DNA of 64,000 bases from Flavobacterium sp. SH_e (GCF_025717045.1 NZ_JAOVZN010000009.1:1-64000); one strand, 5' to 3'; positions 42,002 through 51,539 are shown, counted from the stretch's first letter. The notes: generated from the sequence alone by a model not told the origin. Numbers and translations: made by a program.

Positions 42002-44014
42002 ATGAAAATTATTAAACTATTTAGCCTCTCTATGATTCTATTAATCGCTCCCAAAGCGATTTCTCAAGAATTCAAATTAGGAAAGGTTTCTGTTGCAGAA
42101 TTGGAACAGAAAGTCCATCCAAAAGATACTTCAGCAGTAGCAGCAGTTCTTTACAAAAAAGGAGTTTCCCGAATGGAATACGATCAAAATGATGGTTTTT
42201 ACATGATGACTGATGTAGAAACACGTATCAAAATTTATAAAAAAGAAGGCTATGAATGGGCGAATCAACAAGTTTGGTATCGCAATACCACGAACTTAAA
42301 AGAACGTGTTTTTTTTACAGATGCAGTTACTTATAATTTAGTGAATGGTAAAATAGAAAAAACAAAATTAAAAAGTGATGGATCTTTTGATGAAGTCATT
42401 TCTAAATACAGAGGGCAAAAAAAGATAACGATGCCAAATGTAAAAGAAGGATCTGTAATCGAATTTCGCTACACCATTAAATGTCCAAATGAAGGAATAA
42501 TTCGTGACTGGGATTTCCAAACCTCAATCCCTGTAAATTATTCTGAATATAAAGTTGCGTATCCAGAATATTATGTTTTTAAACCAGTACAAAAAGGATA
42601 TTTATTCCCAAAAACTACAACATTAAAAAATCCGAAATCTGTAACAATAAACAGTAAAGAAAGAAGTGGCACATATTTGTCTAAGACTGAATTTTCGACA
42701 GATAAATTTGATTATTTAGAAACAGAAGTAACTTATGTAGCAGAAGATTTTCCAGCGTTAAAAGATGAAAGTTTTGTGAATAATATTGATAATTATACAG
42801 CAAGTATTCAGCACGAATTATCGTTGACTCATTTTCCAAATAGTCCGATAAAGGAATATTCTACAGATTGGAATTCAGTTGTAAGAACGATTTACGAATA
42901 TGATGATTTTGGTCCAGAATTAAATAAAACTGGATATTTTGAAGAAGATTTGAAAAAAGTTTTGGCTGGAATAAACGGGCAGGATGAAAGAATCTGGACA
43001 ATTTTAAATTATGTAAAAGCAAGTGTAAAATGGAATGGCTACACAGGTTATAGCTGTGATAGCGGAGTTAAAAAAGCATATAAAGAAAAAACAGGAAATA
43101 TAGCAGATATCAATTTAATGCTTACAGCAATGCTTCGTTCTTCGGGTTTAACAGCAAATCCTGTTCTTGTAAGTACACGTTCTAACGGAATTGCATTGTT
43201 TCCAAATAGAAATGCATTTAATTATGTAATTGCCGCAGTAGAAACACCAAACGGATATATTTTATTAGATGCAACTGATAAATATTCGACTCCAAACGTT
43301 CTTCCTTTTAGAACATTAAATTGGTTTGGAAGATTAATAAGAAAAGATGGTTCTTCTGAAGAAATAGATTTAATGCCTAAAAAAGCATCAAATGATGTTG
43401 TCTTTATGAATTATGATATTAGTGCTGAAGGAAAAGTTACGGGAAAAACAAGAAGGCAGTGCACGGATTATAATGCAATGATCAGCAGAGAAAATTTCGA
43501 AAAATTAAAAGAAGAAGAATATCTTGAAAAATTAGAAAATAACAATGGAAAAATTGAGGTAAGCGAATATTCAAGAACAAACGAAAAAGAATTGCTTTCG
43601 CCAACAATTGAGACTTATTCATTTATCGGAAATGATTTGTGTGAGCTTATTGGCGGTAAGATTTATGTTAATCCAATGTTGTTTTTTACTGAGGACAAGA
43701 ATCCATTTAAACAAGAATCACGCGAGTATCCAGTAGATTTTGGGTATCCGTTTATGGATAAGTACAATATTACAATCAAAATTCCAGATGGTTTTGCGGT
43801 CGAAACCTTGCCTGCTGCTGTTGCTTATAGTATGGAGAATAATCTAGGAAGTTTTAAGTTTAATATTGCAGCAAATGATAATGTTTTGCAATTAATGGTT
43901 GTCAATCAGATCAATGAGGCAATAGTTAACACAGAACAATATGAAATGCTGAAAGAGTACTACAAAGGAATGGTTGCGAAAGAAACCGAAAAAATAGTTT
44001 TAAAACGTATTTAA
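42002..44014 (+). CDS. DUF3857/transglutaminase-like paralogue lacking catalytic Cys and His
   Basis: 670 residues with signal peptide (ending AISQ). Domain order is as in the preceding gene. Aligning GDCKALSNYTKALL of the first protein with GNIADINLMLTAML here puts Ile at the nucleophile, and FNYVIAAV puts Asn at the His; the Asp strand (LLDATDKY) remains. It is therefore probably non-catalytic and may act as a binding partner. It is closely related to the next gene (shared starts FKLGKVSVAELEQKVHPKDT and YELGKVTIAELKENVHPKDS). The intergenic spacing is 34 bp. Confidence 0.82.
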   Translation: MKIIKLFSLSMILLIAPKAISQEFKLGKVSVAELEQKVHPKDTSAVAAVLYKKGVSRMEYDQNDGFYMMTDVETRIKIYKKEGYEWANQQVWYRNTTNLKERVFFTDAVTYNLVNGKIEKTKLKSDGSFDEVISKYRGQKKITMPNVKEGSVIEFRYTIKCPNEGIIRDWDFQTSIPVNYSEYKVAYPEYYVFKPVQKGYLFPKTTTLKNPKSVTINSKERSGTYLSKTEFSTDKFDYLETEVTYVAEDFPALKDESFVNNIDNYTASIQHELSLTHFPNSPIKEYSTDWNSVVRTIYEYDDFGPELNKTGYFEEDLKKVLAGINGQDERIWTILNYVKASVKWNGYTGYSCDSGVKKAYKEKTGNIADINLMLTAMLRSSGLTANPVLVSTRSNGIALFPNRNAFNYVIAAVETPNGYILLDATDKYSTPNVLPFRTLNWFGRLIRKDGSSEEIDLMPKKASNDVVFMNYDISAEGKVTGKTRRQCTDYNAMISRENFEKLKEEEYLEKLENNNGKIEVSEYSRTNEKELLSPTIETYSFIGNDLCELIGGKIYVNPMLFFTEDKNPFKQESREYPVDFGYPFMDKYNITIKIPDGFAVETLPAAVAYSMENNLGSFKFNIAANDNVLQLMVVNQINEAIVNTEQYEMLKEYYKGMVAKETEKIVLKRI

Positions 44015-44015
44015 T

Positions 44016-46007
44016 ATGTTTCTAAGATCATTTCTAATTTGCATAGCTTTCTTTTGGGGCTTTACAAACACACAAGCTCAAAATTATGAGCTTGGAAAAG
44101 TAACTATAGCAGAGCTTAAAGAAAATGTTCATCCTAAAGATAGCAGCGCACCAGCTGCTATCTTGTTTAAAAAAGGAAGAACATATTTTACATACGACCG
44201 AAATACGGGTTTTATTGCAAATCATGTTTGCGAGGTAAAAATCAAAATTTACAAAAAAGAAGGCTTGAGTTGGGCCGATCAAAAAGTGCGTTTTTATATT
44301 GGATATGAAAATCTAAATGATGACCGTTTAGAATTCTCGGAAGCAGTTACCTACAATTTAGAAAATGGGAACATTGTAAAAACTAAACTTGAAAATCAAG
44401 GAGAATTTAAAAATAAAATTAATAAATACTGGAAAGAGAAGACAATCACTTTACCAAATGTAAAAGTGGGTTCTGTTATAGAATATAAATATGTTTTGAA
44501 ATCTGAAAATCTGGTAAAGTTTCCTGATTTTGATATTCAATTTAAAATTCCAGTTAATTATTTTTATTATAAAACTCAAATTCCTGAATTCTATATTTAT
44601 AAACCTATTTTAATTGGAGGAATTCCGCTTGAGACAGAATCAAAATTAACAAACGGATCACAGAGTTATGATAACAATTTTAGCCAAACTAATTCATTTA
44701 GCTATAAACAGATTGAATCTTACTATTCAGGAAAAGATGTACCTGCACTGAAAGATGAGCCTTATGTAAATAATTTAGAAAATTACCGAGGAAGTATTCA
44801 GCAAGAACTTGAAAGAGTTCGCCTTCCTGAACAGCCCGTTAAAGATTATAGTGTAACCTGGGAAGGTGTTGCAAAAACAATTTTTAAAGATGATGACTTT
44901 GGGAAACAATTAAACGAAACACTTTACTTTGCTGAAGATTTAAAAAAATTATTGGCAAATGTAGAATCCCAAAATGAACGATTAAAACTTGTTTTCACCT
45001 ATGTTCAGAATCGAATGAATTGGAATGAAACCTATGGCTGTTACACAGACAAGGGTGTCAAAAAAGCCTATCAAGATCAAACCGGAAATGTTGCCGAAAT
45101 CAATTTTATTCTAATAAATATGCTTCGAATGGCAGGAATTACTGCAAATCCAGTTTTAGTCAGCACAGTTGAAAACGGATTGCCAGTTTACCCTACACGA
45201 GCAGGATTTAACTACATAGTTGCCGCTGCAGAAATTGATGGAAAATTAACTTTACTAGATGCAACGCATAAATTTACCTCTCCTAATATTTTGCCATTAA
45301 ACACCTTAAATTGGAAGGGAAGATTGGTAAGAAAAGATGGAACTTCGCAAGAAATAGAATTAGATCCAGCCTTGGCATCTAAAGAAAATTTTAATTTGAT
45401 GGTTAAAATTAGTCCTGAAGGGAAAATGGATGGCAGTGCAAGAATTCAGCGAACAGATTATGATGCGTATCGATTTAGAGTAGAGAATAATGCAAAATCG
45501 GAGGATAATTATTTAGAGAAATTCGAGGAAGAACTTGGAGGCCTGACTATATCAAATTATAGAATTGAAAACCAGAAATCAAATATTGAACAGCCAATTG
45601 TCGAGACTTTTTCTTTTGTTTCAAATGGGCAGACAGAAATTATTGGAGGCAAAATTTTTGTAAATCCATTATTGTTTTTTACGAAAAGTAAAAATCCATT
45701 TAATCAGGAAAAAAGACAAATGCCTGTTTATTTCGGCTATAAAAATTCAGAAAAGTTTAGTCTTAGCATTGAAATTCCAGATGGCTACGCTATAGAATCA
45801 GTTCCAAAACCGGTGAGAATTACTTCAGAAGACAAGCAAATGTCATTTCTTTTAAATTTTTCCGTTGTAGAAAACAAAATTCAAATTGTGAGCATAAAAG
45901 AAATTAACAATAGTATTTTTGCAGCTGAGGATTACGAAATGCTTAAAGAGTTTTTTCAAAAGATTATCGTAAGCCAAAATGAAAAAATTGTTCTAAAAAA
46001 AGCTTAA
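44016..46007 (+). CDS. Second non-catalytic DUF3857/transglutaminase-like paralogue
   Basis: 663 residues, signal peptide ending TQAQ. The nucleophile position is Val (GNVAEINFILINML) and the His position Asn (GFNYIVAAAE), while LLDATHKF is kept, the same loss pattern as the preceding gene. It begins two bases after the preceding stop codon, so the two are translationally coupled and probably made together. They look like a recent duplication followed by divergence. Confidence 0.82.
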   Translation: MFLRSFLICIAFFWGFTNTQAQNYELGKVTIAELKENVHPKDSSAPAAILFKKGRTYFTYDRNTGFIANHVCEVKIKIYKKEGLSWADQKVRFYIGYENLNDDRLEFSEAVTYNLENGNIVKTKLENQGEFKNKINKYWKEKTITLPNVKVGSVIEYKYVLKSENLVKFPDFDIQFKIPVNYFYYKTQIPEFYIYKPILIGGIPLETESKLTNGSQSYDNNFSQTNSFSYKQIESYYSGKDVPALKDEPYVNNLENYRGSIQQELERVRLPEQPVKDYSVTWEGVAKTIFKDDDFGKQLNETLYFAEDLKKLLANVESQNERLKLVFTYVQNRMNWNETYGCYTDKGVKKAYQDQTGNVAEINFILINMLRMAGITANPVLVSTVENGLPVYPTRAGFNYIVAAAEIDGKLTLLDATHKFTSPNILPLNTLNWKGRLVRKDGTSQEIELDPALASKENFNLMVKISPEGKMDGSARIQRTDYDAYRFRVENNAKSEDNYLEKFEEELGGLTISNYRIENQKSNIEQPIVETFSFVSNGQTEIIGGKIFVNPLLFFTKSKNPFNQEKRQMPVYFGYKNSEKFSLSIEIPDGYAIESVPKPVRITSEDKQMSFLLNFSVVENKIQIVSIKEINNSIFAAEDYEMLKEFFQKIIVSQNEKIVLKKA

Positions 46008-46010
46008 GAA

Positions 46011-46337
46011 ATGGATTTAAAAAACGCACAGTTAGATGTTGATACTTGGATAAAAGAGCACGGTGTTCGTTATTTCAACGAATTAACCAATATGGCGCAG
46101 CTAACAGAAGAAGTTGGAGAAGTGGCAAGAATCATTGCTCGTAGATATGGAGAACAATCTGAGAAAGAAAGCGATAAAAATAAAGATCTTGGCGAAGAAT
46201 TGGCAGATGTTGTTTTTGTTGTGTTATGTTTAGCCAATCAAACAGGAATTGATTTACAAGCGGCTTTTGACAAAAAAATGGATTTGAAATCGGTTCGAGA
46301 TAAAGACCGTCACAAAAACAATGATAAATTGAAATAA
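46011..46337 (+). CDS. MazG-like nucleotide pyrophosphohydrolase
   Basis: 108 residues, a single MazG-type helical bundle. The metal-binding EEVGEVARIIARR (ExxE) and the later LGEELADVVFVV (ExxD) motifs are present. It hydrolyses nucleoside triphosphates or analogues to monophosphate and pyrophosphate. It starts 3 bp after the DUF3857 paralogue, so co-transcription is likely. Confidence 0.9.
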   Translation: MDLKNAQLDVDTWIKEHGVRYFNELTNMAQLTEEVGEVARIIARRYGEQSEKESDKNKDLGEELADVVFVVLCLANQTGIDLQAAFDKKMDLKSVRDKDRHKNNDKLK

Positions 46338-46355
46338 TTGTGAAATATCACTCAT

Positions 46356-46471
46356 AAGTTTTGAATTATGAGTTTTGAATTTTGAATTATGAATGGGGAG
46401 TGGTAAATTGCGGGGCTGAATTATGTTTCTAATCATTCATAATTCATAATTCACAACTTACAATTAAAAAA
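46356..46471. repeat. Inverted heptanucleotide-periodic spacer before aroA
   Basis: GAATTAT, GAGTTTT, GAATTTT, GAATTAT, GAATGGG at 7-bp phase from 46363, mirrored by ATTCATA, ATTCATA, ATTCACA, ACTTACA (46436-46463) on the aroA side. Confidence 0.8.
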
Positions 46472-47701
46472 ATGAATTTAAAACTAAGCACGAATTCACC
46501 ATTCACCATTGATGATTCGCAATTAAATATTACAGGATCAAAAAGCGAAACTAACCGCTTATTGTTACTAAAAGCGTTATTTCCTAATATCACTTTAGCC
46601 AACACTTCAAATTCAGACGACAGCGAAGTAATGCAAAAAGCTTTAGCAGGAAATGATGAAATTGTAGATATACACCATGCGGGAACTGCGATGCGTTTCT
46701 TAACTGCTTATTTTTCGGTTAACGATGGAAGAGAAGTGGTTTTGACAGGATCCAGCAGAATGCAAGAACGTCCGATTAAAATTCTGGTTGAAGCTTTGGC
46801 ACAATTAGGTGTTGAGATTTCATACGAGAAAGAAGTAGGATATCCGCCAATTAGAATTAAAGGAAAAAAAGTTACATCTTCAAAAGTAACTCTGGCAGCA
46901 AATGTGAGCAGCCAGTATATTTCAGCACTTTTATTAGTGGCTTCAAAATTAGATAATGGTTTAGAATTGACTTTGGAAGGAGAAATTACTTCGATTCCAT
47001 ATATCAAAATGACTTTAGCTTTGCTTAACGATTTGGATATTAAAACCAGTTTTGAAGGAAATGTAATTAAAGTTTTTCCTAAAGAATCAGTTGAAACAAA
47101 AGAAATGGTTGTAGAATCAGATTGGAGTTCTGCTTCTTATTTCTTCAGCCTTGTCGCTTTATCAGATGCTGCAAAAATTACTTTGAGCAGTTATAAAGAA
47201 AATAGCCTTCAAGGAGATTCAGAATTAGTTTCTCTTTATCAAAAAATGGGTGTGAAAACGACTTTCCAAAACAATAAAATGACTTTGGAAAAAGTGGCTG
47301 GATTTAATTATCAAGATGTAAATTTTGATTTGAATAATACGCCAGATATTGCACAAACGATTGTAGTTACTTGTTTAGGTCTGGGAATTGGATGTCATTT
47401 AACCGGTCTTCATACTTTAAAAATTAAAGAAACAGACCGTCTTGAAGCTTTAAAAACGGAGTTGACAAAATTAGGCGCTACTATTTCGGTGACTAACGAC
47501 AGTTTAACTTTAGTTAAATCAGACAATATAAAACACGATGTACATATTGCAACTTATAACGATCACCGTATGGCAATGGCATTTGCTCCTTTAGCGATTA
47601 ATGTACCAATTATTATTGATGATGCAGAAGTTGTTTCAAAATCATACCCAGATTTCTGGAATGATTTAAAAGCTTTAAATTTTCAGGTTTCTGAATTGTA
47701 A
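46472..47701 (+). CDS. aroA: 3-phosphoshikimate 1-carboxyvinyltransferase (EPSP synthase)
   Basis: 409 residues, slightly short for the family but with all motifs: GSKSETNRLLLLKALF near the N-terminus, GTAMRFLTAYF, RMQERPI, KETDRLEALKTEL and DHRMAMAFAPLA near the C-terminus. It joins shikimate 3-phosphate and phosphoenolpyruvate in the pathway that feeds the phe/tyr operon at 32 kb. The canonical N-terminal N-A-G segment (LxGSKS-NAGT) is replaced by a shorter form. A repeat-derived terminator follows. Confidence 0.93.
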   Translation: MNLKLSTNSPFTIDDSQLNITGSKSETNRLLLLKALFPNITLANTSNSDDSEVMQKALAGNDEIVDIHHAGTAMRFLTAYFSVNDGREVVLTGSSRMQERPIKILVEALAQLGVEISYEKEVGYPPIRIKGKKVTSSKVTLAANVSSQYISALLLVASKLDNGLELTLEGEITSIPYIKMTLALLNDLDIKTSFEGNVIKVFPKESVETKEMVVESDWSSASYFFSLVALSDAAKITLSSYKENSLQGDSELVSLYQKMGVKTTFQNNKMTLEKVAGFNYQDVNFDLNNTPDIAQTIVVTCLGLGIGCHLTGLHTLKIKETDRLEALKTELTKLGATISVTNDSLTLVKSDNIKHDVHIATYNDHRMAMAFAPLAINVPIIIDDAEVVSKSYPDFWNDLKALNFQVSEL

Positions 47702-47712
47702 AAAAAAAATTG

Positions 47713-47743
47713 AACCATATAAGTGATATAAGTTCATTTAAAT
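47713..47743. repeat. Single arm of the CCATATAAG repeat family
   Basis: AACCATATAAGTGATATAAG followed by TTCATTTAAAT; the opposite arm is missing. Confidence 0.7.
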
Positions 47744-47774
47744 AAAAGCTTAACGCAAAGTATGTAAAACATAG

Positions 47775-47801
47775 CCTCTGGTTTCAACCAGAGGTTTTTT
47801 T
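47775..47801 (+). terminator. Terminator after aroA, built on a dispersed repeat
   Basis: CCTCTGGTT/AACCAGAGG with a 2-nt loop and T run. With the preceding AACATAG it is the reverse-orientation relative of the repeat at 31510-31536. Confidence 0.85.
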
Positions 47802-47832
47802 ATGTGTGGTTTTGTTTGTATTCGTAAAGTTT

Positions 47833-47930
47833 GTCATTTCGACGGAGGAGAAATCACACTAGAAACTCGACAAGGATTGGCGATTTTCTTTGTAGATTCA
47901 TGAGCGCGATTTCTCCTCCGTCGAAATGAC
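47833..47930. repeat. Inverted-repeat element, GTCATTTCGA family
   Basis: Arms GTCATTTCGACGGAGGAG-AAATC (47833-47855) and their exact complement (47908-47930) around 52 bp. The remainder of the gap up to the queA promoter has no gene. Confidence 0.85.
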
Positions 47931-48029
47931 AATAGTACGTTGAACAGGTTTGTGTTAGAAAAAAAACATTTTTAATGCTTCCCGAAACCTCACAAAATCA
48001 AGGACTTTTGAAAATAATAGCCAAAACAC

Positions 48030-48061
48030 TTGACAACGCCTATTTCACAATCGTATATTTG
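48030..48061 (+). promoter_or_regulatory. queA promoter
   Basis: TTG (48030-48032), 21 bp, TATATTTG (48054-48061), a near-consensus Bacteroidota promoter 63 bp before the start codon. Confidence 0.75.
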
Positions 48062-48124
48062 CAGGCGATTTAAAATTTTAGATAAAAAAATCTAAGATTG
48101 ATATTTTAAAATCTAACTTCAAAT

Positions 48125-49174
48125 ATGAAATTATCACACTTCAATTTCAATTTACCGAAAGAACTTTTGGCTGAATTTCCAGCAGAAAACAGAGATGAAT
48201 CTCGTTTAATGGTAATTGACCGTAAAAAAAACACAATCGAGCATAAAATGTTTAAAGACGTTATCAACTATTTTGATGACGGAGACGTTTTAATTCTTAA
48301 CAATACAAAAGTTTTCCCTGCACGTTTGTATGGAAACAAAGAAAAAACTGGAGCTAGAATTGAGGTTTTCTTATTAAGAGAATTAAATTCTGAGCAACGT
48401 TTATGGGACGTTTTAGTAGATCCAGCTAGAAAAATCCGTATTGGTAACAAACTTTATTTTGGTGATGACGATTCATTAGTTGCTGAGGTAATCGACAATA
48501 CAACATCTCGTGGTAGAACTTTACGTTTCTTATACGATGGATCTTACGAAGAATTCAGAAACAAATTGACAGAACTTGGAGAAACTCCAATTCCTAAATA
48601 CATCAACAGAGAAGTAACTGCTGAAGATGCTGAAAGATACCAAACAATCTACGCAAAAGAAGAAGGAGCTGTAGCGGCACCAACTGCTGGTTTACACTTC
48701 TCAAAACACCTTTTGAAAAAATTAGAAATCAAAGGAGTTAATTTTGCTGAGGTAACTTTACACGTTGGTTTAGGAACTTTTAACCCAGTTGAGGTTGAGG
48801 ATTTATCTAAACACAAAATGGATTCTGAGGAATTAATTATCAATCAAAAAGCTTGTGATATCGTAAACGAAGGTAAAGCAAAGAAAAAACGTATTTGCGC
48901 TGTAGGAACAACTTCTATGCGTGCAATTGAAAGTTCTGTTTCTTCTGCAAATACTTTGAATCCTTACGAAGGATGGACAAATAAATTTATTTTCCCTCCT
49001 CACGATTTCAGTATTGCAAACTGTATGATCACAAACTTCCACACTCCAAAATCAACATTATTAATGATGATTTCTGCTTTCTGTGGACATGATTTAATGA
49101 AAAAAGCATACGAAGAAGCGATCAAAGAAGGATACAAATTCTATTCTTACGGAGACGCGATGTTAATTCTATAA
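48125..49174 (+). CDS. queA: S-adenosylmethionine:tRNA ribosyltransferase-isomerase
   Basis: 349 residues, full length. Marks are the N-terminal [25 protein letters not shown], the conserved [14 protein letters not shown] and the C-terminal [17 protein letters not shown]. It transfers and isomerises the ribosyl group of SAM onto 7-aminomethyl-7-deazaguanine in tRNA, giving epoxyqueuosine. It stands alone, with its own promoter and an ACCCGACAG terminator. Confidence 0.96.
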   Translation: MKLSHFNFNLPKELLAEFPAENRDESRLMVIDRKKNTIEHKMFKDVINYFDDGDVLILNNTKVFPARLYGNKEKTGARIEVFLLRELNSEQRLWDVLVDPARKIRIGNKLYFGDDDSLVAEVIDNTTSRGRTLRFLYDGSYEEFRNKLTELGETPIPKYINREVTAEDAERYQTIYAKEEGAVAAPTAGLHFSKHLLKKLEIKGVNFAEVTLHVGLGTFNPVEVEDLSKHKMDSEELIINQKACDIVNEGKAKKKRICAVGTTSMRAIESSVSSANTLNPYEGWTNKFIFPPHDFSIANCMITNFHTPKSTLLMMISAFCGHDLMKKAYEEAIKEGYKFYSYGDAMLIL

Positions 49175-49197
49175 TTAGATTTGATATTATAAAAAAT

Positions 49198-49230
49198 AAC
49201 CCGACAAGTTTTTAAGACCTGTCGGGTTTT
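49198..49230 (+). terminator. Terminator after queA (ACCCGACAG family)
   Basis: AACCCGACA ... TGTCGGGTT stem with a T run, third copy of this hairpin in the window. Confidence 0.88.
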
Positions 49231-49244
49231 CTATTTTTTAATGG

Positions 49245-49384
49245 TTTCAAGTTTCAGGTTTCAGGTTTCAGGTTTGACTTTCTTTGAGAAATTTAAACAC
49301 AAAGTTCGCAAAGCTTTGCGAACTTTTGTACTTGGCAAACACAAACTGAGCAAAAAAAACCTTGCGAACTTTGCGTTTAAAAAT
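49245..49384. repeat. Heptanucleotide and GCGAACTTTGCG repeats upstream of kynU
   Basis: TTTCAAG, TTTCAGG, TTTCAGG, TTTCAGG (49245-49272) is followed by an inverted GTTCGCAAAG/CTTTGCGAAC pair and a CCTTGCGAACTTTGCG arm ending at 49384. No gene lies in the 299-bp gap. Confidence 0.8.
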
Positions 49385-49473
49385 ACACAACGCATATCAA
49401 CATGAAACTTAAAACCTGAAACAAAACAAAACAAACAAAAATTGTTATTTTAGCAGACAAAACAAAAAACACA

Positions 49474-50748
49474 ATGACTTTTCAAAATACACGCGAATTT
49501 GCACGAGAGCTAGATTCGAAAGACGCATTAAAACAGTACCAAGACCAATTCATTTTTCCTAAAGTAAACGACAAAAGAGTAATTTATTTTACCGGAAACT
49601 CATTAGGATTACAGCCAAAACGTACTAAAGCATATATTGATGAAGTAATGAATGATTGGGCAGAATTGGCAGTTGAAGGTCATTTTTATGCTGAAAAGCC
49701 TTGGTGGGATTATCAAGAAAGATTTGCAGAACCGTTAAGTAAAATTGTCGGTGCGCTTCCATCAGAAGTTACGGTTATGAATACTTTGACTGTTAATCTT
49801 CACTTACTGATGGTTTCTTTTTATCAGCCAAAAGGCAAACGTTATAAAATTATCTGCGAAGAAAAAGCTTTCCCATCAGATCAATATATGTTTCAAAGTC
49901 AAGTCCACTTTCACGGATATAAATCTGAAGATGCGATTGTAGAAATTAAACGTCGAGAAGGAGAACATAATATTCGTCTTGAGGATGTCTTAGCAAAAAT
50001 TGAAGAAGTTGGAGATGAACTTGCTTTAGTTTTAATTGGTGGAGTTAATTATTATACAGGACAAGTTTTTGACATCAAAACCATAACTGCTGCAGGACAA
50101 AAAGCTGGAGCAAAAGTAGGTTGGGATTTGGCTCACGCTGCTGGAAATATCAAATTAGAACTTCATGATTGGAATGTAGATTTCGCCGCTTGGTGCAGTT
50201 ATAAATATATGAATTCAGGACCTGGAAATGCTTCGGGTTGTTTTGTTCACGAAAAGCATCATAATTCAGATTTGCCAAGATTTGCAGGATGGTGGGGACA
50301 CAACAAAGAACGTCGTTTTAAAATGGAACCAAATTTTGATCCAGTTCACGGAGCAGACGGATGGCAGATTAGTAATCTTCCAGTTCTATCTTTAGCGCCA
50401 TATTTAGCTTCTGTAGAAATGTTTGCTGAGGTTGGAATGGAGGCGCTAATCGCAAAACGTGATCATATTACTTCTTATCTAGAATTTATTCTTCATGAAA
50501 TTGATAAAGAAGTAGAAAGTACTTTTGAAATTATTACACCTTCAAATCCTGCTGAAAGAGCTTCGCAATTGTCTGTTTTTCTACACGGAGAAGGAAGAGC
50601 TTTATTCGACTATTTAATGAAAAATGGTGTCATTACTGATTGGCGTGAACCAAATGTTATTCGTTTAGCGCCAGTTCCGTTATATTGTTCTTATGAGGAT
50701 ATGTATGACTTTGGACAAATTCTTAAAAAAGGAATTTTAGGTAAGTAA
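49474..50748 (+). CDS. kynU: Kynureninase
   Basis: 424 residues of the fold-type I PLP family. The N-terminal TGNSLGLQPKRTKAYI, the Asp-His pocket in GWDLAHAAGNIKL, the PLP lysine in CSYKYMNSGPG and the substrate region RFAGWWGHNKERRF identify it. It cleaves kynurenine to anthranilate and alanine, or 3-hydroxykynurenine to 3-hydroxyanthranilate. No other tryptophan-degradation or NAD-synthesis gene is adjacent. Confidence 0.95.
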   Translation: MTFQNTREFARELDSKDALKQYQDQFIFPKVNDKRVIYFTGNSLGLQPKRTKAYIDEVMNDWAELAVEGHFYAEKPWWDYQERFAEPLSKIVGALPSEVTVMNTLTVNLHLLMVSFYQPKGKRYKIICEEKAFPSDQYMFQSQVHFHGYKSEDAIVEIKRREGEHNIRLEDVLAKIEEVGDELALVLIGGVNYYTGQVFDIKTITAAGQKAGAKVGWDLAHAAGNIKLELHDWNVDFAAWCSYKYMNSGPGNASGCFVHEKHHNSDLPRFAGWWGHNKERRFKMEPNFDPVHGADGWQISNLPVLSLAPYLASVEMFAEVGMEALIAKRDHITSYLEFILHEIDKEVESTFEIITPSNPAERASQLSVFLHGEGRALFDYLMKNGVITDWREPNVIRLAPVPLYCSYEDMYDFGQILKKGILGK

Positions 50749-50753
50749 AAAAT

Positions 50754-50952
50754 AATCTCGCAAAGGCGCGAAGTTTTTAATTTAAAAGAAATAATTAAGC
50801 ATACCATTTGTCATTTCGAGGAACGAGAAATCGCAATAGTTATTCCGCAAAATATGTCGTCAATCTTTGTAGAGTTTTTAGTGCGATTTCTCGTTCCTCG
50901 AAATGACAAAAAATGAGAAAAAACTTTGCGTCTTCGCGCCTGTGCGAGATTA
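50754..50952. repeat. Nested inverted-repeat element, GTCATTTCGA family
   Basis: Inner perfect 29-bp arms at 50807-50835 and 50882-50910 (TTTGTCATTTCGAGGAACG and onward) are enclosed by imperfect outer arms AATCTCGCAAAGGCGCGAAG (50754) and CTTCGCGCCTGTGCGAGATT (to 50952). No gene lies in the 346-bp gap. Confidence 0.85.
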
Positions 50953-51094
50953 ATTTCTTTCAGCTTGGCGAATAAAATTCAGAGCGAAACAGACATTAAT
51001 CTTCAAATCTTATAAACTTTCAAAAAAATTCTGTAATAACCATTATGGCAGATATTTCTTAATTTGTAGTGTATAATTTTAAAATTACAAGATC

Positions 51095-51520
51095 ATGAAA
51101 GGCTTATATATTTTATTGACCGTGATATTTTTAACTTCTTGTCAGCAACAAAGCAAAGAAGATATAAATAAAGCCAAGCAAGCCAGCATTGATTCAATGA
51201 AAGTTGAGATTAACAAACAGCGTGTTATCGATTCGATGAAGACAGAAATGGCTAAATTAAACGAGGAAAAGATCGAAGCTCAGAAAGAGAAAGTCGTTGT
51301 AGTACATCAACAAGATGCAACAACAGCTTCACCAGCTAAAAAGAAAGGTTGGAGCGCAACTGCTAAAGGTGCTGTAATTGGTGCTGGAGTCGGAGCGGCA
51401 ACTGGCGCAATTGTTAGTAAGAAAAAAGGAGAAGGCGCAATTATTGGCGGTTTAGCTGGAGCCGCAGTGGGAACTGGGACTGGAGCTGTTATTGACAGTA
51501 AAAACAAAAAGAAAGAATAG
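51095..51520 (+). CDS. Glycine-zipper lipoprotein
   Basis: 141 residues. Lipoprotein signal with lipobox LTSC (Cys16); residues about 20-75 form a charged coiled coil with a repeated IDSMK-E unit; residues about 90-135 are a glycine zipper (GAVIGAGVGAATGAIV, then AIIGGLAGAAVGTGTGAVI), as in YmgG/SlyB-type envelope proteins. It is likely an outer-membrane lipoprotein whose zipper inserts in the membrane. It is a single-gene unit with its own terminator. Confidence 0.85.
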   Translation: MKGLYILLTVIFLTSCQQQSKEDINKAKQASIDSMKVEINKQRVIDSMKTEMAKLNEEKIEAQKEKVVVVHQQDATTASPAKKKGWSATAKGAVIGAGVGAATGAIVSKKKGEGAIIGGLAGAAVGTGTGAVIDSKNKKKE

Positions 51521-51539
51521 TAAATTTATATATTAAATT

